In this document: positions 6,982-11,626 of the stretch, in pieces
How the letters are laid out: each line of letters starts with the position of its first letter
Position numbering within the stretch: the first letter of the stretch is position 1
The notes under the pieces: generated by a model
What the model saw: only the letters and a program-made list of their open reading frames with translations
Told to the model about the DNA's origin: nothing
Databases searched by the model: none
DNA from: Clostridiales bacterium
GTDB lineage: Bacteria > Bacillota > Clostridia > Oscillospirales > QAMX01
DNA: 11,626 bases
Reading direction: 5' to 3'
Assembly (NCBI GenBank): GCA_016285815.1
Contig: JAEERN010000206.1
Span: forward strand, 1 to 11,626
Position numbers and translations under genes: made by a program

Positions 6982-7998
6982 ATGACTTCGAAGGAACTGG
7001 TCCTGGCAACGCTGGAATTCCGGAACGAAAGCGGCCGCGCGCCGCGGGACCTCTGGACTCTGCCCTGGGCGGAGCTCCACGAAAAGGCCGCACTGGACGA
7101 CATCCGCGCCCGGTACGTTTGGGACCTCACCGGGCCCCCGGTGGTCTTCCGCGAGCCGTCTCCCGTCGAGCGCGGCTGCGACTGGATGCCGGGCGAGTAC
7201 GTAGACGCCTGGGGCTGCCGTTTTCTGAACATCAACCGGGGCGTCATCGGTCAGGTGAAGGAACCGCAGGTCACCGACGACGACTGGTCCGACGCGGACC
7301 GCGTGACGGTCCCGGAAAACTGGCTCTCCTTCGACCGGGACGCGGTCGCCCGCTTCACCGCCGGATGCGACCAGTTCGTCACCTGCGGCGCCTGCCCGCG
7401 CCCCTTCGAGCAGCTTCAGTTCATCCGCGGCACAGCGAACCTCTATATGGACCTGCTGCTGCAGCCCGCCGGCTTCCGGGCCTTTCTCGACAAAATGCAG
7501 GACTTTTACTGCCGCCTGCTGACCGCCTGGGCCGAAACCGACGTGGACGCGCTGAACTTCATGGACGACTGGGGCTCCCAAAGGGCCCTGCTCATCGACC
7601 CCAAGCTCTGGCGGGAGGTGTTCAAGCCCCTGTACCGGGACTACGTCGAGATCGCCCACTCTCACGGCAAGAAGATCTTCATGCATTCCGACGGCTATAT
7701 CCTGGACATCATCCCCGACCTGGTCGAGTTGGGGGTGGACGCGGTGAACTCTCAGATCTTCTGCATGGGCCCGGAAAACCTGGCCCCCTTCCGCGGGAAG
7801 ATCACGTTCTGGGGCGAGATCGACCGCCAGCACCTGCTGCCCCACGGCACCCGGGCGGACATCCGCCGGGCGGTCCGCTCGGTCTACGACGCCCTGTGGT
7901 GCAACGGCGGCTGCATCGCCCAGTGTGAATTCGGCCCCGGCGCAAACCCGGAAAACGTGGACGAGGTCTTCGCCGCGTGGAACGACCTGACGGAATGA
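6982..7998 (+). CDS. URO-D superfamily protein (uroporphyrinogen decarboxylase/MtaA-like fold)
   Basis: This 338-residue protein has the layout of the uroporphyrinogen decarboxylase superfamily (PF01208). An alpha/beta-barrel pattern is seen with FMDDWGSQ (193-200), KIFMHSDGYI (231-240), ITFWGEID (274-281) and a C-terminal FGPGANPENV (317-326). MtaA/CmuA-type methylcobamide methyltransferases carry H-x-C-G at the position of HSDG (235-238). The zinc cysteine is therefore absent, arguing against a standard methyltransferase. It is also unlike true HemE, whose N-terminal arginine-rich substrate motif is missing, and no heme genes are nearby. The ATG at 6982 has AGGGAG 9 nt upstream. It probably shares a transcript with the preceding serine hydrolase. 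Substrate and reaction are unknown; catabolic members of this family exist in gut Firmicutes. Confidence 0.85.
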   Translation: MTSKELVLATLEFRNESGRAPRDLWTLPWAELHEKAALDDIRARYVWDLTGPPVVFREPSPVERGCDWMPGEYVDAWGCRFLNINRGVIGQVKEPQVTDDDWSDADRVTVPENWLSFDRDAVARFTAGCDQFVTCGACPRPFEQLQFIRGTANLYMDLLLQPAGFRAFLDKMQDFYCRLLTAWAETDVDALNFMDDWGSQRALLIDPKLWREVFKPLYRDYVEIAHSHGKKIFMHSDGYILDIIPDLVELGVDAVNSQIFCMGPENLAPFRGKITFWGEIDRQHLLPHGTRADIRRAVRSVYDALWCNGGCIAQCEFGPGANPENVDEVFAAWNDLTE

Positions 7999-8016
7999 CC
8001 TTTCCCATCTGAAAAC

Positions 8017-8048
8017 GGAACGGCCTCACCACGGAGTGAGGCCGTTCC
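8017..8048. terminator. long perfect hairpin between convergent genes
   Basis: GGAACGGCCTCAC (8017-8029) pairs perfectly over 13 bp with 8036-8048 around a 6-nt loop. It lies between the URO-D gene (stop 7998) and the convergent flavodoxin gene (stop 8093-8091). On the minus strand the stem is followed by GTTTTC, a short U-run; on the plus strand no U-run follows. It may terminate or protect 3' ends in both directions, better for the flavodoxin transcript. Confidence 0.7.
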
Positions 8049-8090
8049 ATTCAGGGAAGAAAAAACCTTATGGGAGAAACTGTCGTTCGT

Positions 8091-8507
8091 TTACGCGCTC
8101 GCCAGCGCGGCGCCCAGCGCGCGGCAGGCGGCCAGCGCCTCTTCGTCCGGCGCCTCGCAGCAGATGACGAAGTCGCTCGCCAAAACGGCCCCGTCGGCCG
8201 CGCAGGCGTCGCTCCAGCTGCGCATCCACTCGCCGTCGCCCCAGCCGTAAGAACCGAACAGGGCGATCCTCTTGCCGTTCAGCTTGGGCCGGCAGGCGCG
8301 GAACATGGGCTCGAACTCGCTGTCCTCCAGCTCCTCGGCCCCCATGGCGGGACAGCCGAAGGCGACGGCGTCGTACCCGTCCATTGCTCCGGCGCTGAAC
8401 CCGGCGGCCGGACAAAGCTCCGCGCCCTCGCCGGCGCCCTCCGCCACGGCCTTCGCCATGGCCTCCGTATTGCCCGTTCCGCTCCAGTAAACCACTGCGA
8501 TCTTCAT
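8091..8507 (-). CDS. short-chain flavodoxin
   Basis: This 138-residue FMN-binding electron carrier typically replaces ferredoxin when iron is scarce. The phosphate loop SGTGNT (9-14) sits in the N-terminal MKIAVVYWSGTGNTEAMA. A later DAVAFGCPAMGAEELED stretch matches the second FMN-contacting loop. It is short-chain, since the size leaves no room for the long-chain insertion. The frame is open upstream through the DUF3793 gene, but residue 1 is fixed by the canonical flavodoxin N-terminus and an AAAGGA site about 12 nt before the ATG. It starts 35 nt after the DUF3793 stop with no promoter between, so both genes share the metal-type operators upstream. Its redox partner is not identifiable here. 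Confidence 0.93.
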   Translation of the reverse strand: MKIAVVYWSGTGNTEAMAKAVAEGAGEGAELCPAAGFSAGAMDGYDAVAFGCPAMGAEELEDSEFEPMFRACRPKLNGKRIALFGSYGWGDGEWMRSWSDACAADGAVLASDFVICCEAPDEEALAACRALGAALASA

Positions 8508-8542
8508 ATGCTTCGTCGTTCCTTTCTCGTCTTTCGATCTTT

Positions 8543-9094
8543 TCAGACGGCCACGGTCAGCCGTTCCAAAGGCGTTCCCGCCGCATAGCGGCTGCAGTAG
8601 ACCTCGGTGCACTTCCGGAACCGCGCGAAGGTCCGGCGCGCCGCTTCCGCGTCGCCGTACACCTTCCAGCACCCGGCGCATTTGCAATCCTGCGCCCCGC
8701 ACTCGATGAACCCGCGCACGTCCTCCGGGGGATACCCCAAAAAGAGCCCGATCTCGTGGGGGAACTCATCCCGCTGGGCCAGCCGCCGCATCAGCCACGT
8801 CAGGCAGCGCGACGGCGCCTCCACGGGATAGCCCCGCTCGGCCAGCAGCTGACGCGCCGTATCCCGCGCCAGATCCCGGGACAGCCGGTCCGGCCGGTAC
8901 AAATACAACAGCGCCCGGCCCTCCCGGCAGCGAAGCGGCAGCAGACGGACCCCCTTGGCGGACAGCCGCCGGTTGATCCGGCGCAGCTCGCCGCCCAGCT
9001 CCCGCCGGTCGGCAAAGGCACAGGCAAAGAGGTTCCCGGTCTTGAGCCCCGCCAGCGTGGGGGATCCGTGCCGCACCAGCAGCTCCTCCGGCAT
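8543..9094 (-). CDS. DUF3793 family protein
   Basis: This 183-residue protein matches, from memory, the DUF3793 family of Clostridia, whose biochemical role is unknown. The diagnostic segment is HEIGLFLGYPPEDVRGFI (113-130). It is followed by a cysteine cluster, C132, C137, C139 and C142 (ECGAQDCKCAGCWKVYGD), and by C162 and C167. The cluster suggests metal or redox chemistry, which is inference. No signal peptide or membrane segment is seen, so it is probably cytoplasmic. The ATG at 9094 follows a GGGGGGAG site by about 9 nt. It is cotranscribed with a flavodoxin, behind a promoter with two palindromic operators. This points to a role in iron- or manganese-limited metabolism, perhaps in electron transfer or haem/iron-sulfur handling; the sequence alone does not decide. 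Confidence 0.88.
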   Translation of the reverse strand: MPEELLVRHGSPTLAGLKTGNLFACAFADRRELGGELRRINRRLSAKGVRLLPLRCREGRALLYLYRPDRLSRDLARDTARQLLAERGYPVEAPSRCLTWLMRRLAQRDEFPHEIGLFLGYPPEDVRGFIECGAQDCKCAGCWKVYGDAEAARRTFARFRKCTEVYCSRYAAGTPLERLTVAV

Positions 9095-9146
9095 GGCCCT
9101 TCTCCCCCCTTCTCCGCTCTTTCTCCCGCGGCGTCCGCCGGCAATA

Positions 9147-9162
9147 GTTAGCGCAAGCTAAC
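9147..9162. promoter_or_regulatory. palindromic operator, GTTAGC-N4-GCTAAC (leader copy)
   Basis: This perfect 6+6 inverted repeat with spacer GCAA is flanked by A on the left and C on the right, as at 9217. It lies inside the transcribed leader, about 52 bp before the DUF3793 start codon. No promoter is recognisable just upstream of it. It could act as a second repressor site or roadblock, or fold as a 6-bp RNA hairpin. Confidence 0.75.
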
Positions 9163-9216
9163 CGTCAGGCCGGGCGACCCGCCGCTTTGCGGGGAAAGAC
9201 GACCTCCGTCTCTTGA

Positions 9217-9232
9217 GTTAGCATTGGCTAAC
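9217..9232. promoter_or_regulatory. palindromic operator, GTTAGC-N4-GCTAAC (promoter copy)
   Basis: This is the same palindrome with spacer ATTG, beginning exactly 70 bp from the start of the copy at 9147. It is 10 bp downstream of the -10 box of the DUF3793-flavodoxin promoter, covering about +4 to +20. That is a classical repressor position. The half-site GTTAG/CTAAC recalls DtxR/IdeR-type metal regulators, though the spacing is wider than the textbook DtxR box. Confidence 0.85.
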
Positions 9233-9242
9233 CGACGGGGAT

Positions 9243-9271
9243 AGTATATCACGGCCCGCCGGGCCTGTCAA
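9243..9271 (-). promoter_or_regulatory. promoter of the DUF3793-flavodoxin operon
   Basis: On the minus strand, a perfect TTGACA (9271-9266), a 17-bp spacer and TATACT (9248-9243) give a predicted start near 9236. The leader to the DUF3793 ATG is about 142 nt and contains both palindromic operators. It also contains a small CCCGC/GCGGG hairpin (9178-9193). Confidence 0.85.
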
Positions 9272-9281
9272 GAGGTTTTGG

Positions 9282-9312
9282 AAAAAAACTTTCCCGCGCT
9301 CTCCCCCGCGCG
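9282..9312 (-). terminator. weak terminator after the ZIP transporter gene
   Basis: Two bases beyond the ZIP stop codon (minus strand), CGCGC (9312-9308) pairs with GCGCG (9299-9295) around an 8-nt loop. A run of seven U follows at 9288-9282. The U-run begins 6 nt from the stem, so termination may be partial. Read-through into the DUF3793 operon would be possible. Confidence 0.45.
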
Positions 9313-9313
9313 T

Positions 9314-10093
9314 TCAGCCCAGTCCCACGTCCAGCGCCATCATCAGCGCAAAGCCCGCGGCGAAGCAGACCGTTCCCAGATTGCTGTGGTTCCCCTGGGC
9401 CATGTCCGGCACCAGCTCTTCGACGATGACGTAGAACATGGCTCCGGCCGCAAAGGCCAGCAGATACGGCAGGACGGGCAGAAAGACCCCCGCCGCGAAG
9501 ATCGTCAGCAGCGCGCCGATGGGTTCTACGACGCCGGACAGCGTGCCGTACAGAAAGGTCTTGCCCTTGGCCATCCCCTCGGCCCGCAGCGGCATGGACA
9601 CGATGGCTCCCTCGGGGAAGTTCTGCAGGGCGATCCCCAGCGAAAGCGCCAGCGCGCCGGTCAGCGAGATCCCGGCGTTCCCGTACAGCCAGCCCGCATA
9701 GACGACGCCCACCGCCATGCCCTCCGGCAGATTGTGCAGCGTCACCGCCAGAACCAGTTTGGTCGTCCGCTTCAGTCCGCTTCGCGGGCCCTCCTCGCTG
9801 CGGTCCCGGTGCATGTGCGGGATCAGCAGATCCAGCGCCAGCAAAAACAGCATCCCGATCAGGAACCCGGCCACGGCGGGCACGAAGGCCAGCCGGCCCA
9901 TCCCCTCGGAAAGCTCAAGCGCCGGCAGCAGCAGGCTGAAGAACGAGGCCGCCGCCATGACGCCGGAGGCAAACCCGGTCAGGGCCTTTCTCAGCCGCTC
10001 GCTCATGCCCTTTTTCAGGAAAAAGACACAGGCCGCGCCCAGCGTCGTCCCGATAAAGGGGATCAGCACCCCTTCCGCCACTTCTCTTCCCAT
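9314..10093 (-). CDS. ZIP-family divalent metal transporter (GufA/ZupT-like)
   Basis: This 259-residue integral membrane protein belongs to the ZIP (SLC39-like) family and probably imports Zn, Fe or Mn into the cytoplasm. About eight hydrophobic segments are visible. The metal-site motifs are HNLPEG (120-125) in the fourth and QNFPEG (157-162) in the fifth, followed by VVEPIGALL near 188-196. The loop between segments 3 and 4 holds only two histidines (HMH, 93-95), as in many bacterial members. The ATG at 10093 follows a GGGAGGG site by 7 nt. Its own promoter carries the same palindromic operator as the DUF3793-flavodoxin operon, so it likely belongs to a shared metal regulon. Metal preference cannot be read; the flavodoxin company favours iron or manganese over zinc. 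Confidence 0.93.
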   Translation of the reverse strand: MGREVAEGVLIPFIGTTLGAACVFFLKKGMSERLRKALTGFASGVMAAASFFSLLLPALELSEGMGRLAFVPAVAGFLIGMLFLLALDLLIPHMHRDRSEEGPRSGLKRTTKLVLAVTLHNLPEGMAVGVVYAGWLYGNAGISLTGALALSLGIALQNFPEGAIVSMPLRAEGMAKGKTFLYGTLSGVVEPIGALLTIFAAGVFLPVLPYLLAFAAGAMFYVIVEELVPDMAQGNHSNLGTVCFAAGFALMMALDVGLG

Positions 10094-10167
10094 GTCCGCG
10101 CCCTCCCTTCGGAGAAACCGATTCGGCCCGCGGCCGTTCCGCGCGCCGCGCCGGCCGGGACCGCGCC

Positions 10168-10183
10168 GTTAGCAAAGGCTAAC
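10168..10183. promoter_or_regulatory. palindromic operator, GTTAGC-N4-GCTAAC (ZIP gene copy)
   Basis: This is the third perfect copy, with spacer AAAG, 11 bp downstream of the -10 box of the ZIP promoter and about 75 bp before the ATG. The promoter-operator geometry matches that of the copy at 9217 to within one base. This supports control by one DNA-binding repressor. Confidence 0.85.
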
Positions 10184-10194
10184 GTTCCGCTTTG

Positions 10195-10223
10195 ATTATA
10201 CCACGCCGCGCGGCGAAATGCAA
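10195..10223 (-). promoter_or_regulatory. promoter of the ZIP transporter gene
   Basis: On the minus strand, TTGCAT (10223-10218), a 17-bp spacer and a perfect TATAAT (10200-10195) predict a start near 10188. The leader to the ZIP ATG is about 95 nt and begins almost at the palindromic operator. Confidence 0.8.
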
Positions 10224-10293
10224 CGGGCCAGGCAAAGATCCTTCACCGCCCCGTTTTCCCGGCGCGCCGGCCGGTCCTCCGACGGGGCAAACC

Positions 10294-10322
10294 TTGACAT
10301 CCCCCGGGGTTTATACTATAAT
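10294..10322 (+). promoter_or_regulatory. promoter of the tRNA-Leu gene
   Basis: A perfect consensus TTGACA (10294-10299), a 17-bp spacer and a perfect TATAAT (10317-10322) lie 38 bp before the tRNA. The predicted start is near 10329. This strength suits a stable RNA gene. Confidence 0.9.
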
Positions 10323-10360
10323 GAGGGCGAAGCGGCGGGGCTTCTCCCCCGCCCGTTCCC

Positions 10361-10439
10361 GCGGGTATGGTGGAATGGCAGACACGATGGATTTAGGATC
10401 CATTGCGCAAGCGTGCAGGTTCAAGTCCTGTTACCCGCA
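10361..10439 (+). tRNA. tRNA-Leu, anticodon TAG
   Basis: The cloverleaf is complete. The acceptor GCGGGTA (10361-10367) pairs with TACCCGC (10432-10438), with discriminator A at 10439. The D stem is GTG/CAC (10370-10372, 10383-10385). The anticodon stem ATGGA/TCCAT (10387-10391, 10399-10403) encloses TTTAGGA, giving anticodon UAG (10394-10396). The T arm runs from 10415 to 10431 with TTCAAGT in the loop. The 11-nt variable arm (10404-10414) forms a 3-bp stem, the class II type expected for leucine. CCA is not encoded, so it must be added after transcription. The tRNA reads CUA and probably other CUN codons. Confidence 0.96.
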
Positions 10440-10529
10440 TGGGCGTCGGAGCAAGCTCCGTACGGCTCCGGTCCCCCGGTCGTCTCGGCGGTCGGGGGAC
10501 CTTCGATCGTACCCCGCTGCTCCTCCTTT
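10440..10529 (+). other. structured tail between tRNA-Leu and its terminator
   Basis: This 90-nt stretch contains two clear hairpins ahead of the terminator stem. CGGAG/CTCCG (10447-10460) has a CAAG tetraloop. A longer one pairs GGTCCCCCG (10470-10478) with CGGGGGACC (10493-10501). No start codon plus ribosome-binding site is convincing. It is either just the 3' trailer removed from the tRNA precursor or a small RNA released with it. Confidence 0.4.
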
Positions 10530-10566
10530 GCCCCGCGCGGGCCCGCGCGGGGCTTCTGTTTTTTTT
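10530..10566 (+). terminator. rho-independent terminator of the tRNA-Leu transcript
   Basis: A nearly perfect GC palindrome (10530-10553, arms GCCCCGCGCGG / CCGCGCGGGGC) is followed by CTTCTG. Eight consecutive T follow at 10559-10566. It is strong and oriented with the tRNA. Confidence 0.88.
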
Positions 10567-10599
10567 CTCTATATTTCGCAATAATTTCACTTTTATGAC

Positions 10600-10628
10600 T
10601 TGTAATGGCGCACCGCGGGTGCTATAAT
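10600..10628 (+). promoter_or_regulatory. promoter of the lipoprotein gene, with a palindrome in its spacer
   Basis: TTGTAA (10600-10605), a 17-bp spacer and a perfect TATAAT (10623-10628) predict a start near 10635. The spacer contains the inverted repeat GCACC-GCG-GGTGC (10610-10622), abutting the -10 box. A repressor or activator could bind there. Confidence 0.75.
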
Positions 10629-10634
10629 ACGGTT

Positions 10635-10922
10635 GCGGGATCGCTCCATTCTTCCCCGCCGGCGGTTTGCCGGTCCCGGAGGGTCCTGAAATCGAAGAAA
10701 TAATGGAACGGACCGCTTGCCGCCGGCCACAACAGCCTCGCCGGGGAAGTCGTCCCCGGACGCAGCGAAAACGGTCCCGTGTTTGGTCGATCGATCCTTT
10801 GAGATCGCGCCGAAGCCGGTCGTCAGGGGGGCCACTGACAAGAACGCTCCCGAATAAAATGTTATATCGCAGAAGCACGTTTTGCGGTATGAAATAAAAG
10901 AACGGCAAACAGGAGGCCACTT
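10635..10922 (+). ncRNA. long structured 5' leader, candidate cis-regulatory RNA
   Basis: No gene is supported in these 288 nt; open frames on both strands lack coding character. The likely transcript folds readily. GGATCG (10638-10643) can pair with CGATCC (10792-10797), closing a multibranch structure. Inside, one arm has CCATT-CTTC (10646-10654) with GAAG (10694-10697) and AATGG (10702-10706), capped by GCCGGC/GCCGGT (10658-10674). The other has ACGGACCG (10708-10715) with CGGTCC-c-GT (10772-10780), capped by CCGGGGA/TCCCCGG (10741-10759). CGATC (10792-10796) can instead pair locally with GATCG (10803-10807), opening the closing stem. Two further hairpins lie at 10822-10839 and about 10863-10891. 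No known riboswitch signature was recognised. The pairings were read by eye and no energies were computed. Confidence 0.4.
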
Positions 10923-11567
10923 ATGAAAAAGATGCTCGCGCTCATCCTTGCACTTTTAACGCTCGCAGGCCTGGCTGCCTGCGGCGGCACCGGCGAAAGC
11001 CAGCCCTCCGGCGGCAGGACCGGGAACGGCGGCGCTTCGCAAGGCGGCGGTCAGACCGCCGAGGCAGCCAAACTCACCGGCAACCTCAATCTCATCGAAC
11101 TCGACGACAGGGATCCGTCCGTTCTGCGCGGCGTGATCATCAAAGGGAACCAGGTCGGCACGGCGGAATTCAACAGCAGAGAGTCTTCCCTGACCGACGT
11201 CCGCTGCATTTTCCACCTGTACGAATGGGTCGAATTCTATCCGGATACCGACAAGGAGTACGCTCTTCGCGTATGGGTCCTCAAGCACCGCGACGATCAG
11301 GAGTACTACAATACCTGCAAGTTCTCCGATCTGATGCCGAACTTTGCAAGTTACTGCGATCTGCATTATCCCGAGGATGAGGAAAACCCGGACGAGTGGT
11401 GCTGGGGCAGCTTTTATCTGTCTCCGGAAGAATGCGAACCCGGCTATTACGATTTCGTTTTCACCTACGAAGGAAAAGCGATCGCCACCCTGCTGACCCG
11501 CTTCTATAACGATGGAGAGCTCTCCGGCAAATCCGACGCCGAGCTGGAAGCGCTGATGCGCGAATGA
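10923..11567 (+). CDS. uncharacterised secreted lipoprotein
   Basis: This 214-residue protein has a type II signal peptide: MKKM, a hydrophobic stretch (5-16), and the lipobox LAAC with the lipid-modified cysteine at C20. It should be anchored to the outer face of the membrane. A low-complexity Gly/Ser/Gln linker (about 21-42) follows. The mature domain is acidic and aromatic-rich, with a run of charged and Tyr/Trp residues (YEWVEFYPDTDKEYALRVW) and five cysteines beyond C20. No family was recognised. The beginning of the domain (GNLNLIELDDRDPSVLRGVIIKG) looks like beta-strands, which is only an impression. The ATG at 10923 follows a full AGGAGG site by 6 nt. It is preceded by a long structured leader, so expression may be controlled at the RNA level. 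No partner gene is visible. Confidence 0.85.
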   Translation: MKKMLALILALLTLAGLAACGGTGESQPSGGRTGNGGASQGGGQTAEAAKLTGNLNLIELDDRDPSVLRGVIIKGNQVGTAEFNSRESSLTDVRCIFHLYEWVEFYPDTDKEYALRVWVLKHRDDQEYYNTCKFSDLMPNFASYCDLHYPEDEENPDEWCWGSFYLSPEECEPGYYDFVFTYEGKAIATLLTRFYNDGELSGKSDAELEALMRE

Positions 11568-11626
11568 GTCTCGCCGTGTTCCTTCCGGCGGCGCGCAAAA
11601 GCGGAGGACGCCGCACAAGCCCCCCC

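Noticed and set aside
9278..10195. 305-aa plus-strand open frame opposite the ZIP transporter
   Set aside because: It is rich in Arg/Gln/His with no family features. The opposite strand is a clear membrane transporter with its own promoter.
10361..10439. tRNA-Leu as an integration site for a mobile element
   Set aside because: No integrase, direct repeat of the tRNA 3' end or phage-like gene is visible in the window.
10635..10810. 6S RNA
   Set aside because: A closing stem and suitable length exist, but the fold is multibranched rather than one long hairpin with a central bubble, and no conserved 6S sequence was recognised. It is kept only as an alternative within the leader finding.
10593..10920. 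Small open frames on both strands in the leader before the lipoprotein
   Set aside because: They are Arg-rich, lack ribosome-binding sites and overlap the RNA stems. No protein family was recognised.
10725..10920. GGCCAC occurring three times (10725, 10830, 10915)
   Set aside because: A 6-mer repeated in GC-rich DNA without regular spacing or symmetry is likely chance.
1..11626. CRISPR arrays, insertion sequences, prophage or replication origin
   Set aside because: No regularly spaced repeats, transposase or integrase motifs, terminal inverted repeats or DnaA-box clusters were found on reading both strands.

Overview
The window (about 65% G+C by eye) looks like chromosomal DNA of a high-GC Firmicute, most likely a gut-type Clostridia (Oscillospiraceae-like). 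The evidence is a hisZ plus short-form hisG histidine operon, purine-rich Shine-Dalgarno sequences before nearly every gene, sigma-A type promoters with 17-bp spacers, a DUF3793 protein next to a short flavodoxin, a tRNA-Leu without an encoded CCA, and a Gly/Ser-linker lipoprotein. The species cannot be named from the sequence.

Region 1 (1-5621, minus strand) is a compact histidine operon in the order hisZ-hisG-hisD-hisC-hisB-hisH-hisA. hisA runs off the left edge; hisF and hisI/hisE presumably follow outside. Most junctions overlap by 1-19 nt, so translational coupling is likely, and hisG, hisD and hisA use TTG, GTG and GTG starts. One promoter (TTGACT-17-TAATAT) drives the operon with a leader of only about 36 nt, too short for a T-box.

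Region 2 (5667-8048, plus strand) is a divergent two-gene unit: a serine beta-lactamase-fold hydrolase/esterase and a URO-D superfamily protein that lacks the usual zinc cysteine of MtaA-type methyltransferases. A 13-bp perfect hairpin lies between this unit and the convergent flavodoxin gene.

Region 3 (8091-10223, minus strand) is a probable metal-responsive cluster. A GufA-like ZIP transporter has its own promoter. A DUF3793 protein and a flavodoxin share a second promoter. Both promoters carry the same perfect palindrome, GTTAGC-N4-GCTAAC, just downstream of the -10 box, and a third copy lies exactly 70 bp further into the DUF3793 leader. The most economical reading is a repressor of the DtxR/IdeR or Fur type sensing iron or manganese. 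Under metal limitation it would release the transporter, DUF3793 protein and flavodoxin together.

Region 4 (10294-11567, plus strand) holds tRNA-Leu(UAG) with a consensus promoter, a tail with two hairpins and a strong terminator. It is followed by an unknown secreted lipoprotein preceded by an unusually long (about 285 nt), highly foldable leader. That leader is the best candidate in the window for an undescribed cis-regulatory RNA. No mobile element, CRISPR array or origin was seen.
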